Assembly: GCA_021325195.1 (NCBI GenBank)
Contig: JAJPHQ010000092.1
Coordinates: 33,188 to 97,187 of the forward strand
Source of the DNA: Gammaproteobacteria bacterium
GTDB lineage: Bacteria > Pseudomonadota > Gammaproteobacteria > Xanthomonadales > Rhodanobacteraceae
Direction: 5' to 3'
DNA length: 64,000 nt
A program made the translations under genes and the position numbers. Below are positions 25,218 to 33,098 of this stretch, piece after piece. The notes under the pieces are model-generated. The model was not told the origin of the DNA. It did no database searches and worked only from the letters and a program-made list of their open reading frames with translations. Positions within the stretch are counted from its first letter, which is position 1. Every line of letters begins with the position of its first letter.

Positions 25218-27278
25218 ATGACCGAAAGCAATCCCCTGCTCGCCGACGGCGCCCTGCCCGCCTTCGCGCAGATCCGCGCCGAACACGTCGTCCCGGCCAT
25301 CGACGCGATCCTGGCCGGTTACCGTGCCGGCATCGACGCGCTGACCGCGCCCGCCGCGCCGCGCGACTTCGAGCACGTGATGCTGGCCTGCGAACGCCTC
25401 GGCCAGCGCCTCGCGCGCGCGTGGGCACCGGTGTCGCACCTGCACGCGGTGGCCGATTCGCCCGAACTCCGCGCGGCTCACGAACAGGCGCTGGAAAAGA
25501 TCACCGCGTTCGAAAGCGAGCTGGGCCAGAACCGTGCGCTGTATGCCGCGGTTCTGGCGGTGGCGGATGCGCCGGGGTTCGCGCAACGGCCGCGCCCCGA
25601 GCGCGCGCTGGTCGAGCATGCGCTGCGTGACTTCAGACTGGCCGGTGTCGCGCTGGAAGAACCCGCGCGCACGCGCTTCCGCGAGATCGCCAGCGAGCTG
25701 GCGATACTCGCCACCGATTTTTCCAACGCGGTGCTGGATGCCACCGAAGCCTGGCATCTGCACGTCACCGACGAGCGCGACCTCGCCGGCATTCCCGAGT
25801 CCGGTCGCGCGGTGCTGCGCGAATATGCGCGCGAGCGCGATCTGGACGGTTACCTGGTGACGCTGCGCCAGCCTTCGGTGCAGGCGGTGCTGACCCACGC
25901 CGATGACCGCTCGTTGCGCGAACGCGTGTACTGGGCGTACCAGACGCGTGCCTCGGACCAGGGCCCGGACGCCGGCAGGTTCGACAATTCCGGACGCATC
26001 GAGAAGATACTTGCGCTGCGCCACGAGGCCGCGCAGCTGCTCGGCTTCGCCAATGCCGCCGAAGAATCGCTTGCCACCAAGATGGCGGGGACGCCGGACG
26101 AGGTGCTCGGATTTCTCCGCGACCTGACCGCGCGCGCCAAGCCGGTGGCGCAACGCGAAGTGGAGGAGCTTCGTGCCTTCGCGCGCGCGGAACTCGGTCT
26201 CGACGTGCTGGAAGCCTGGGACGTCGCCTACGCTTCGGAAAGACTGCGCAAGGCGCGCTACGACCTGGACGACGAGGCATTGAAGCCGTATTTCCCGTTG
26301 CCGGCGGTGCTGGACGGCGCCTTCGCGCTGGCCAACCGCTTGTACGGCATTGCACTGACGCCGCGCGCGGACGTCGAGGTGTGGCATCCCGACGTGCGTT
26401 ACTTCGACGTGCGCGACGCGGCCGGCGAGACCATCGCGGGCGTGTATCTGGATCTCTACGCGCGTGGCGGCAAGCGCGGCGGCGCGTGGATGGACGTGTG
26501 CCGGGCGCGCTTCCGGGACGGCGGCGACGTGCAGCGGCCGGTCGCATTCCTGACCTGCAACTTCGCGCCGCCCACGCCCGAGCGCCCGGCCCTGCTTACC
26601 CACGACGACGTGCTCACCGTGTTCCACGAATTCGGGCATGGCCTGCACCACCTGTTGACCAGGATCGACCTGCCCTCGATCGGCGGCATCGACGGTGTGG
26701 AGTGGGACGCGGTGGAATTGCCCAGCCAGTTCATGGAGAACTTCGGCTGGAACCGGCAGGCGCTGGACCTGTTCGCGAGGCACTGGCAGACCGGCGAACG
26801 GCTGCCGGACGGATTGTTCGAACGGATGCTGGCCGCGCGCCACTTCCAGGCCGGGATGTTCCTGTGCCGGCAACTGGAATTCGCACTGTTCGATTTCCTG
26901 CTGCACAAGGATTACGACTCCGCGCACGGAGCGCGGGTGATGGAAACGCTGGAAGCCGCGCGGCGCGAGGCCGCGGTGTTGCATCCGCCGGCGTGGCAGC
27001 GTTTCCCGCACGCGTTCACGCACGTTTTTTCCGGCGGTTACGCGGCGGGCTATTACAGTTATCTCTGGGCCGAGGTGCTGTCGGCCGACGCGTTCGAGGC
27101 CTTCGAGGAAGGCGGCGGTGCAAGACAGGGTGTCATCGACGCCGTTGCCGGCGCTTCCTTCCGTGAAGAGATCCTCGCGGTCGGCGCCAGCCGTCCCGCG
27201 CTGGAGAGCTTCATCGCCTTCCGCGGCCGTGCGCCGCGTCCGGATGCGCTGCTGAAATCCTACGGACTGGCGGCGTGA
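25218..27278 (+). CDS. prlC: Oligopeptidase A (M3 family metallopeptidase)
   Basis: A 686-residue cytosolic zinc oligopeptidase that degrades short peptides, including cleaved signal peptides. The zinc-binding HEFGHGLHHL motif lies near residue 475. A second family block is IDGVEWDAVELPSQFMENF, and the FSGGYAAGYYSYLWAEVL segment near the C-terminus is typical of M3A. The length is normal for OpdA/PrlC. xthA starts seven bases after the stop, so the two are probably co-transcribed. Confidence 0.95.
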   Translation: MTESNPLLADGALPAFAQIRAEHVVPAIDAILAGYRAGIDALTAPAAPRDFEHVMLACERLGQRLARAWAPVSHLHAVADSPELRAAHEQALEKITAFESELGQNRALYAAVLAVADAPGFAQRPRPERALVEHALRDFRLAGVALEEPARTRFREIASELAILATDFSNAVLDATEAWHLHVTDERDLAGIPESGRAVLREYARERDLDGYLVTLRQPSVQAVLTHADDRSLRERVYWAYQTRASDQGPDAGRFDNSGRIEKILALRHEAAQLLGFANAAEESLATKMAGTPDEVLGFLRDLTARAKPVAQREVEELRAFARAELGLDVLEAWDVAYASERLRKARYDLDDEALKPYFPLPAVLDGAFALANRLYGIALTPRADVEVWHPDVRYFDVRDAAGETIAGVYLDLYARGGKRGGAWMDVCRARFRDGGDVQRPVAFLTCNFAPPTPERPALLTHDDVLTVFHEFGHGLHHLLTRIDLPSIGGIDGVEWDAVELPSQFMENFGWNRQALDLFARHWQTGERLPDGLFERMLAARHFQAGMFLCRQLEFALFDFLLHKDYDSAHGARVMETLEAARREAAVLHPPAWQRFPHAFTHVFSGGYAAGYYSYLWAEVLSADAFEAFEEGGGARQGVIDAVAGASFREEILAVGASRPALESFIAFRGRAPRPDALLKSYGLAA

Positions 27279-27285
27279 AGCACCC

Positions 27286-28053
27286 ATGAAAATCGCCTCG
27301 TGGAACGTCAATTCTCTGAAGGTGCGCCTGCCGCACGTCGAGCGGTGGTGTCGCGAGGCGCAGCCCGACGTGCTGGCCCTGCAGGAAACCAAGCTGGAAG
27401 ACGACAGGTTTCCGCGCGCGGCGATCGAGGCACTGGGTTACCGGGTGGCGTATTCGGGACAGAAGACCTACAACGGCGTCGCGATCCTGTCGCGCGAGCC
27501 GCTGGAAGACGTGGTCGCGGGCGTGCCGGGCTTCGACGATCCGCACCGGCGCGTGCTGGCCGCGACCGTGGGCGGCGTGCGCATCGTCGATCTGTACGTG
27601 GTCAACGGCCAGAGCGTGGGCAGCGAAAAGTACGAGTGGAAGCTCAAGTGGCTGCGTGCCGTCACGGATTACCTGCGCGATGAATTGAAGCGTCATCGCA
27701 AGCTGGTCGTGCTGGGCGATTTCAACATCGCGCCGGAGGACCGCGACGTGCACGATCCCGAACTGTGGCGCGATCAGGTGCTGTGTTCGGAACCCGAGCG
27801 TGCGGCGCTGCGCGGCATGCTCGATCTGGGTTTCGTCGATACCTTCCGCGTCTTCGTCGAGGACGGCGGCCACTACACTTGGTGGGATTACCGGCAGGGT
27901 GCGTTCCGGCGCGGCCTGGGACTGCGCATCGACCTGATCCTGGCGGCCAGCTCGCTGCACCCGCGGCTGAAATCCGCCGCGATCGACCGCGCGCCGCGCA
28001 GCTGGGAGCGGCCGTCCGACCACGTGCCGGTCTCGGTCGAACTTGAACCTTGA
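27286..28053 (+). CDS. xthA: Exodeoxyribonuclease III (AP endonuclease)
   Basis: A 255-residue Mg-dependent nuclease of the ExoIII family that incises abasic sites and removes 3' blocks in base excision repair. It begins MKIASWNVNSLKVRLPHV. Conserved pieces are LALQETKLED (metal Glu), VVLGDFNIAPEDRDV, HYTWWDYRQGAF, LRIDLIL and the catalytic His in RPSDHVPV. Confidence 0.95.
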   Translation: MKIASWNVNSLKVRLPHVERWCREAQPDVLALQETKLEDDRFPRAAIEALGYRVAYSGQKTYNGVAILSREPLEDVVAGVPGFDDPHRRVLAATVGGVRIVDLYVVNGQSVGSEKYEWKLKWLRAVTDYLRDELKRHRKLVVLGDFNIAPEDRDVHDPELWRDQVLCSEPERAALRGMLDLGFVDTFRVFVEDGGHYTWWDYRQGAFRRGLGLRIDLILAASSLHPRLKSAAIDRAPRSWERPSDHVPVSVELEP

Positions 28054-28077
28054 GCCGGCCGCCACGATCATGCGGGC

Positions 28078-28761
28078 ATGGGCGTACCGGTCTTCACCAA
28101 CGACATCATCGCCGACAGCGAACTGGAACTGCTCGACCGCTTCCTGCGGGTGCAGGCGCGCGCCAGCGGCGACGAAACGCTGCTGCTGGACGGCGTGCAC
28201 GGCCTGTTGACCGAGCTGGCGATCGGGCCCGATCCGGCGCTGCCGGAGGAGTGGCTGCCGGAGGTGCTGCACGCGCCGTTCGAGAACCCCGAGCAGGGCG
28301 AGGCGGTGCTGTCGCTGCTGGCCAAGCTCAACGATTCGATTCCGTCGGAGCTGGAAAGCGAGATCTACGAGCCGGTGCTGGGTGAAGTGGTGCCCGAGCA
28401 GCGCGTGCACGGCGAGCTTTCCGCGGCCGGCTGGTGCGAGGGTTTCAGCCGCGGCATCGACCTGCGCGCGCCGATCTGGGAATCACGGCTGGCCGAGGAC
28501 AGCGAGCTGATGGAGGTGCTGGGTCCGATCATGGCGCTGGCGGTGGACGACGGCATCCTGGCGGCCGACGTGCCGATCGCCAAGCTCGACGATGCCGAGT
28601 ACGAAGCCTGCCTCGCGCAGATTCCGCAGGCGGTCGAGGCCGTGGCGCATTACTGGCGCGTGCATCCGCCCACCGAACGCGAACGCACCGCGGGCGGCGG
28701 CGCTTCGTCCGCTGCGTTTCCGAACGCCCCGTCCCGCCGCGGCGGGCGTTCGGTGCACTAG
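28078..28761 (+). CDS. UPF0149 (YecA/YgfB-like) protein
   Basis: A 227-residue helical protein. The UPF0149 pattern is LLLDGVHGLLTELAIGPDPALPEEWL near the start (given here as one conserved block) and AAGWCEGFSRGIDLR in the middle. The C-terminal 35 residues are low-complexity and lack the SEC-C zinc motif found in some YecA proteins. Function unknown. It follows xthA by 24 bases. Confidence 0.82.
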   Translation: MGVPVFTNDIIADSELELLDRFLRVQARASGDETLLLDGVHGLLTELAIGPDPALPEEWLPEVLHAPFENPEQGEAVLSLLAKLNDSIPSELESEIYEPVLGEVVPEQRVHGELSAAGWCEGFSRGIDLRAPIWESRLAEDSELMEVLGPIMALAVDDGILAADVPIAKLDDAEYEACLAQIPQAVEAVAHYWRVHPPTERERTAGGGASSAAFPNAPSRRGGRSVH

Positions 28762-28979
28762 CTGGCGTGCCTCCCCGGGCGCTGCTGCGCCGGATGCGCC
28801 TGCAGGCAAAAACGCATCCAGTCCAGCCACGCTGGAACAGGACGTCCCCGTCCTGACCTGTCCCGGCAGCCGCTTCGATCGGGGACGTCATTCGTGAACG
28901 CTGCGTTCTCGCCACGGGCATTGGCTTTCGCTCGACGCGGGCGCATCTTGGGATGCACCCGAGGACCCGGAGGCGAGCC

Positions 28980-29819
28980 ATGTCTTCCCGCACCATCACC
29001 CGCCGCGTGCGCGGCATCCCGACGTCGGACGGCGCCGGCGTCAAGCTGACCCGCGTGATCGGCCAGCCCGGGCTGGATTCGCTGGACCCGTTCCTGCTGC
29101 TGGACGAATTTGGTTCCGATTCGGCCACCGATTACATCGCCGGCTTTCCCGATCATCCGCATCGCGGCTTCGAGACCGTCACCTACATGCTTGACGGGCG
29201 CATGCGCCACCGCGACAACCATGGCCATTCGGGGCTGCTGGAATCGGGCAGCGTGCAGTGGATGACCGCGGGCCGCGGCATCGTGCATTCGGAGATGCCC
29301 GAGCAGGAGCACGGCCTGATGCGCGGGTTCCAGTTGTGGGTGAACCTGGCCGCCAAGGACAAGATGACCCAACCGCGCTACCAGGACATCGCGCCGGAGC
29401 GGATTCCCGCCGTCGAGCCCGCGCCGGGTGCAAAGGTGCGCGTGATCGCGGGCGAGGTGTTCGGCGTGCGCGGTCCGGTGGACGGCATCGCGATCGCGCC
29501 GGTGTATCTGGACATCGCCCTGCAATCGGGTGCGAAGCTGTCGGTACCGCTGCCCGAGGCGCACAACGCCTTCGCATACGTTTTCGAAGGCGATGCCGTG
29601 CGGGTCGGCACGGAAACGCTGGGCCTGCGCGAGCTGGGCGTGTTGTCGAATGGCGAGACGATCGAACTGTCGGTGTCCGCCGACGCGCCCGCCGCACGTG
29701 TGCTGCTGGTCGCCGGAAGACCGCTCAACGAGCCGGTCGCACGCTACGGCCCGTTCGTGATGAACACCCCGCAGCAGATCGTGCAGGCGATGCAGGACTA
29801 TCAGGCCGGAAAATTCTGA
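28980..29819 (+). CDS. Pirin family protein
   Basis: A 279-residue bicupin. The N-terminal pirin cupin has the metal ligands in FPDHPHRGFETVTYM (two His), the His of RDNHGHSG and the Glu/His of GIVHSEMPEQEHG. The C-terminal cupin includes VPLPEAHNAFAYVFEG. Bacterial pirins have been reported with quercetinase or regulatory activity; which applies here is unknown. The ATG at 28980 follows a GGAGG and is preferred to the one at 28953. It is followed at 60 bp by repeat elements. Confidence 0.92.
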   Translation: MSSRTITRRVRGIPTSDGAGVKLTRVIGQPGLDSLDPFLLLDEFGSDSATDYIAGFPDHPHRGFETVTYMLDGRMRHRDNHGHSGLLESGSVQWMTAGRGIVHSEMPEQEHGLMRGFQLWVNLAAKDKMTQPRYQDIAPERIPAVEPAPGAKVRVIAGEVFGVRGPVDGIAIAPVYLDIALQSGAKLSVPLPEAHNAFAYVFEGDAVRVGTETLGLRELGVLSNGETIELSVSADAPAARVLLVAGRPLNEPVARYGPFVMNTPQQIVQAMQDYQAGKF

Positions 29820-29879
29820 TGCGATCATCCCTGATCGCTGCGCTGCCAATCGTGCGAGTGGTTGCAAGTCTCTCGCGAC

Positions 29880-30115
29880 GCTCTGGACAAATCCGTCCAG
29901 GATTTGCCCGAGCCCGCCGACCAGCCGCGCTTGGAGCGCGGCGGAACGCCAAGGGCGGCCTTCGCGAAGCGAAGGTGAGGTACAAGGATGTACCGAATAA
30001 TTCGGTACACGCCCGAAATCGGCTTCGCAAATCAAGCACCTCCAACCCATGCGTGCTTGATGGGCGGGTGGCACCTCCCTGTGCCGGATGGAAACTCTGA
30101 TCAATCAGAGTTTCC
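29880..30115 (-). repeat. Multi-hairpin element R1, copy 3 (inverted, with insertion)
   Basis: Read on the minus strand it repeats the R1 order. Terminal stem GGAAACTCTGATTGA with its complement (30090-30115). A GGCAC/GTGCC hairpin with AGGGAG in its loop. A CAAGCAC stem, GAAGCCGA, then the closing GCTC...GAGC hairpin (29880-29913) with TGGA in its loop. Compared with the other copies, about 95 extra bases are present, with further hairpins GTACCGAAT/ATTCGGTAC and CTTCGC/GCGAAG. It abuts element R2-A directly. Confidence 0.85.
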
Positions 30116-30119
30116 CTAA

Positions 30120-30345
30120 GAGGTTGTTGAGAAAGTGCAGTCCTGCACTTGACTCGCGCCATCCATGGCGCTCGCCCTGCGGGCCAGCTTCGCTGTTCGC
30201 ATCCGCTCCTGCGGATACAGTCTCAACGTCGCGAGTCCGGCGCATGTCCGGACTCGCTCCCGACGGATCAAGCGCTTGCGCGTTTGATCCGCGGCGGGCC
30301 ATCCGCGGCCCGCGCTTAGCAGGGTGTTTCTCAACACCCTGCTTA
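30120..30345 (-). repeat. Multi-hairpin element R2, copy A
   Basis: About 226 bp matching 52994-53221 in reverse orientation. It is bounded by GTTGAGAAA (30126-30134) and TTTCTCAAC (30327-30335). Read on the minus strand the hairpins are TAGCAGGGTGTT/AACACCCTGC, GGGCC/GGCCC (loop with GCGGA), GGATCAA.../...TTGATCC, GCGAGTCCGG/CCGGACTCGC, ATCCGC-AGGA-GCGGAT, GCGCCA-TGGA-TGGCGC and AGTGCA-GGAC-TGCACT. Stem bases differ from copy B in compensating pairs. Confidence 0.88.
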
Positions 30346-30368
30346 AGACGATCGCGTGGAGAAACGGA

Positions 30369-30400
30369 TAAAAAAACCGGACGGCGATGCCGTCCGGTTC
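30369..30400 (-). terminator. Rho-independent terminator of the phasin transcript
   Basis: On the minus strand a perfect 11-bp stem, AACCGGACGGC/GCCGTCCGGTT with loop ATC, runs into a T tract of seven. It lies about 220 bases after the phasin stop codon. Confidence 0.92.
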
Positions 30401-30618
30401 GAGTCGCGCTGCAGGAGGGAGGGGGATCTCCGCGGCGCGTACTTTTCTTGTCGGCCCGGGGGAAGGCGGCCGTTCCTGTCCGTGGAACCAGCCCGTGCCC
30501 CCGCCATCTCCGTCAAACCCTGGTGGTGCGCGGGTTTGGCCGCCCCCTGACTCAAGGTGGGCAAGTCGGGGACGTGGCCGGGTCCGTTGAAACCGGACCT
30601 TCTAACTTCTAAGTGGTG
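30401..30618 (-). ncRNA. Structured phasin 3' UTR, possible 3'-derived sRNA
   Basis: These 218 bases between the phasin stop and its terminator hold no convincing open frame but fold locally on the minus strand. The pairs are GGTCCG/CGGACC, CCCCGACT/AGTCAGGGG, AAACCC/GGGTTT, and a longer stem closing GGGGG/CCCCC with apical GTTCC/GGAAC around ACGGACA. With the strong terminator this resembles a 3'-UTR-derived small RNA. I see no internal promoter, so processing from the phasin mRNA is more likely. It is not recognisably 6S, tmRNA, RNase P or SRP RNA. Confidence 0.4.
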
Positions 30619-30993
30619 TCAGCGCGCCTTCTTGGCGGGCGCGGCGGCGGCGTCATTGGCCGCCTTGAGGCCGGTGCGGGTCAACTCGCCGATCTGCTCG
30701 GCCGTCTTCTGCGCGATGCCGATGACCTGCTGGCCGGTGGCATAGGCCGACTCGACGGCGTCACGCGCGAAGTCGAGACCCTTTGGCCACAACGCGGTGA
30801 GGTCCTGGACTTCGCGGACTTCAAACGAATCGGCGACGAACGCGAGATTCGCCTTGGCCTGCGATTCCAGCGCCTTGACCTGCAGGCTCTGGATTTCGGC
30901 GATGCCTTTCAGCGCGGCAAGCTGCGCCTTGCAGGCCTGTTCGGCGAACTGCTTGCCGAGGTCGAGCGTCTGCTTCTGGAACTGGGTGTACAT
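30619..30993 (-). CDS. Phasin family protein
   Basis: A 124-residue helical protein beginning MYTQFQKQTLDLGKQFAEQA and ending in an Ala/Lys-rich tail (AAAAPAKKAR), the general form of phasin_2 proteins. Phasins coat polyhydroxyalkanoate granules, although many members occur in strains without known granules. No PHA synthase gene is in the window. It has its own promoter at 31030-31058 and a terminator at 30369-30400, so it is monocistronic. Confidence 0.88.
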   Translation of the reverse strand: MYTQFQKQTLDLGKQFAEQACKAQLAALKGIAEIQSLQVKALESQAKANLAFVADSFEVREVQDLTALWPKGLDFARDAVESAYATGQQVIGIAQKTAEQIGELTRTGLKAANDAAAAPAKKAR

Positions 30994-31029
30994 GGTTGCA
31001 TCCCTCGTGGGGGTGGGTGGAACGCACGT

Positions 31030-31058
31030 ACTTTACCCCGGTCTTTTGTGCAATGCAA
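31030..31058 (-). promoter_or_regulatory. Sigma-70-type promoter of the phasin gene
   Basis: Read on the minus strand: TTGCAT (-35), a 17-base spacer, TAAAGT (-10), 37 bases upstream of the ATG. A further AT-rich stretch at 31085-31130 may hold an UP element or a second promoter. Confidence 0.65.
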
Positions 31059-31304
31059 CATTTTTCTTGAGCCGGCTCGAAGCCTTTTAGTAAAATCTAA
31101 TATAATCAGCAGTTTGTAAAAAACTCCTGCCAACCCGATTTACGGCGGTGCAATACGATTGGCCCGCTGGGCGTTCCGGCCGGCGACCGCGTCGCGGCCC
31201 GCGTAAGATCGCGCAGTGTCCGGACCGGCGAGGCAGGGACGGCCGCGAGGATGTCGCAGTCGGCGTCACGGGCACCGTTCGTGCCGAGTACGGCGTCGGG
31301 GGCA
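31059..31304. other. Intergenic region between the phasin promoter and tRNA-Met
   Basis: Apart from the AT-rich patch at 31085-31130, I see no gene, repeat or clear terminator here. Confidence 0.5.
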
Positions 31305-31381
31305 TGGTGGCTACGGGTGGGCTCGAACCACCGACCCCGGCATTATGAGTGCCGTGCTCTGACCAGCTGAGCTACGTAGCC
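31305..31381 (-). tRNA. tRNA-Met (CAU), elongator type
   Basis: Minus-strand cloverleaf of 77 bases. Acceptor arm GGCTACG/CGTAGCC with encoded ACCA, D-arm GCTC...GAGC, anticodon stem CGGCA/TGCCG with loop CTCATAA, and a GGTTCGAGCC T-arm. The GGCTACGTAGCTCAG 5' end matches elongator tRNA-Met. Initiator tRNA (C1-A72 mismatch) and tRNA-Ile2 have different ends. Confidence 0.95.
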
Positions 31382-31391
31382 GAAGGAGTCA

Positions 31392-31397
31392 ATTGTA
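31392..31397 (-). promoter_or_regulatory. -10 box of tRNA-Met
   Basis: TACAAT on the minus strand, 11 bases before the mature tRNA 5' end. The -35 region is weak. Confidence 0.5.
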
Positions 31398-31582
31398 CGG
31401 GCGTGACATCACGAGTGCCGCGCGCTGACCAGTCGGGCTGGCTGGCCGTGGGGCCAAGCGGGGAGCCGAACAGTCTAGCCGCAGGCCCCGAGCTGTCAAG
31501 GCGCCGGTGCGCAGCCGCGCGCGGCGCGACCGCTCCTCGCCATGACTTGCCGTCGGTTTCCGCGGTGTGCTTGAATCCGGCC

Positions 31583-32116
31583 ATGATCGACGTGGACGGC
31601 TACCGCCTCAATGTGGGCATCGTGCTGCTGAACGCGCGCGGCCAGGTGTTCTGGGCGCGGCGGGTGCGGCGTGACGGCTGGCAGTTTCCGCAGGGCGGCA
31701 TGAACAGCGACGAGACGCCCGACGAGGCGCTGTACCGCGAGCTGGAAGAGGAAACCGGCCTGCGTGCCGATCAGGTCGAGGTGCTGGGCTCCACCCACGG
31801 CTGGCTGCGCTACCGCCTGCCTGCCAGATACCTGCGCAAGGGCCAGCGGCCGCGCTGCATCGGCCAGAAGCAGGTCTGGTTCCTGCTGCGCCTACTGGAC
31901 AAGGACAGCGCACTGCGGCTGGATACCCATGAAACGCCGGAGTTCGACCTGTGGTGCTGGGTGGACTTCTGGTATCCGGCCTTGCACGTGGTGGATTTCA
32001 AGCGGGACGTGTACCGGCGCGCATTGCGGTATTTCGCGCCGCTGGCGGAAAGTGCCTGCCGGATCGAGATCGGCCGGATACCGCCCGCCGCGGCCGACGG
32101 CCCGGCTGCGGCCTGA
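31583..32116 (+). CDS. rppH: RNA pyrophosphohydrolase
   Basis: A 177-residue Nudix hydrolase that removes pyrophosphate from mRNA 5' ends to start decay. It begins [20 protein letters not shown], followed by [13 protein letters not shown] and the Nudix box ([13 protein letters not shown]). The [12 protein letters not shown] segment is typical of RppH. ATG 31583 gives the family N-terminus. It stands alone, 69 bases before bfd. Confidence 0.95.
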   Translation: MIDVDGYRLNVGIVLLNARGQVFWARRVRRDGWQFPQGGMNSDETPDEALYRELEEETGLRADQVEVLGSTHGWLRYRLPARYLRKGQRPRCIGQKQVWFLLRLLDKDSALRLDTHETPEFDLWCWVDFWYPALHVVDFKRDVYRRALRYFAPLAESACRIEIGRIPPAAADGPAAA

Positions 32117-32130
32117 TCCGGAACACGCTT

Positions 32131-32149
32131 GACAATCATTCGCATTTGC
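32131..32149 (+). promoter_or_regulatory. Fur box upstream of bfd-bfr
   Basis: GACAATCATTCGCATTTGC matches 16 of 19 positions of a typical Fur-bound sequence (GATAATGATTCTCATTTGC). It lies 36 bases before the bfd start. Iron-dependent repression of bfd is expected. Confidence 0.75.
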
Positions 32150-32184
32150 ATTGGAATGACGGCGTACCCGGAACCGTTCCAGCC

Positions 32185-32385
32185 ATGTACGTCTGCATCT
32201 GCAAGGCCGTCACCGAGCACGAGCTCCGCCGCGCGATCGCGCAGGGCGCCGAGTGCTTCGAGGATTTGCAGGCGCGCACCGGCTGCGCCACCTGCTGCGG
32301 CTGCTGCGAGGACGAGGCGCGCCGTCTGCTGGGAACCACCCTGGAAACGCAACGCCGCGAAGCTGCCCTGCCCATCGCGGCGTGA
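32185..32385 (+). CDS. bfd: Bacterioferritin-associated ferredoxin
   Basis: A 66-residue [2Fe-2S] protein of the BFD type that reduces the core of bacterioferritin to release iron. The cluster cysteines are in MYVCICKAVTEHEL (C-x-C) and GCATCCGCC (the C-x2-C pair plus an extra Cys). It sits behind a Fur box and 79 bases before bfr, so it should be induced in iron limitation. Confidence 0.94.
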   Translation: MYVCICKAVTEHELRRAIAQGAECFEDLQARTGCATCCGCCEDEARRLLGTTLETQRREAALPIAA

Positions 32386-32464
32386 TTTCCATTTCCGCGA
32401 AGCATCTGCCGGCCGCGCTATAGTGACCGGCGCGCAGCGTTGCGCATGCGCCGAGGAGACCGTC

Positions 32465-32935
32465 ATGCAAGGCGACGCCAGGGTCATCGAATACTTGAAC
32501 CGCGTGCTGTGCAACGAGCTGACCGCGATCAACCAGTATTTCCTGCATTACCGGATGTACGACAACTGGGGCTACCAGGAACTGGCGGAACACGAGCGCG
32601 CCGAATCCATCGACGAGATGAAACACGCCGACCGGCTGATCAAGCGCATCCTGTTCCTGGAAGGCCTGCCCAATCTGCAGAAGCTGGGCAAGCTGCTGGT
32701 CGGCCAGAGCCCGAAGGATGCGATCGAGTGCGACCTGAAACTGGAACGCGCCGCGCTGCCGGACCTGAAGGAAGCGATCGCGTACTGCGAGAAGACCGGC
32801 GACTACGTCAGCCGTGAACTGTTCGCCTCGATCATGCGCTCGGAGGAAGACCACATCGACTGGCTGGAAACCCAGTTGAACCTGATCGGACAGATCGGCC
32901 TCGAACGCTACCTGCAGACGCAGATTCGCGATTAA
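32465..32935 (+). CDS. bfr: Bacterioferritin
   Basis: A 156-residue four-helix iron-storage protein. The diiron ligands are visible as NELTAINQYFLH, EHERAESIDEMKHAD and the EDHIDWLE helix. The haem-ligand Met is in DEMKHAD. Twenty-four subunits form a shell storing ferric iron, with Bfd releasing it. Repeat R1 copy 2 begins on the base after its stop codon. Confidence 0.96.
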   Translation: MQGDARVIEYLNRVLCNELTAINQYFLHYRMYDNWGYQELAEHERAESIDEMKHADRLIKRILFLEGLPNLQKLGKLLVGQSPKDAIECDLKLERAALPDLKEAIAYCEKTGDYVSRELFASIMRSEEDHIDWLETQLNLIGQIGLERYLQTQIRD

Positions 32936-33075
32936 GGAAACTCTGATTGATCAGAGTTTCCATGCGGCACAGGGATATGCCGCCCGCAAATCAGGCACGC
33001 TTTGGTTGCACGCGCTTGATTGGCGAAGCCGAATTCGGCGGGCTCTGGCAAATCCTGGATGGATTTGTTCAGAGC
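32936..33075 (+). repeat. Multi-hairpin element R1, copy 2
   Basis: Hairpins in the R1 order. GGAAACTCTGA/TCAGAGTTTCC (32936-32961). GCGGCA/TGCCGC around CAGGGATA (32964-32983). An imperfect ATCAGGCACG stem. GCCGAATTCGGC. The closing hairpin is GCTCTG...AAATCC/GGATTT...CAGAGC with loop TGGAT (33042-33075). It starts one base after the bfr stop and lies between convergent bfr and the hybrid kinase gene. Confidence 0.88.
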
Positions 33076-33098
33076 ACCCTTAACCGTTTGTCCGAGGC

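Noticed and set aside
24498..27392. A 964-codon minus-strand frame opposite prlC
   Set aside because: The translation is His/Gln/Arg-rich antisense of an M3 peptidase; no start context or domain supports it.
28839..28880. CAGGACG-TCCC-CGTCCTG hairpin and a longer GACGTCCCCG/CGGGGACGTC pair before pirin
   Set aside because: The minus-strand loop is GGGA, but it lacks the rest of the R1/R2 order and occurs once, so I treat it as a simple palindrome.
30401..30618. Possible 6S, RNase P or SRP RNA at the phasin 3' end
   Set aside because: The central-bubble hairpin of 6S, the GAGGAAAGUCCGGGC block of RNase P RNA and the GGAAG tetraloop region of SRP RNA are all missing.
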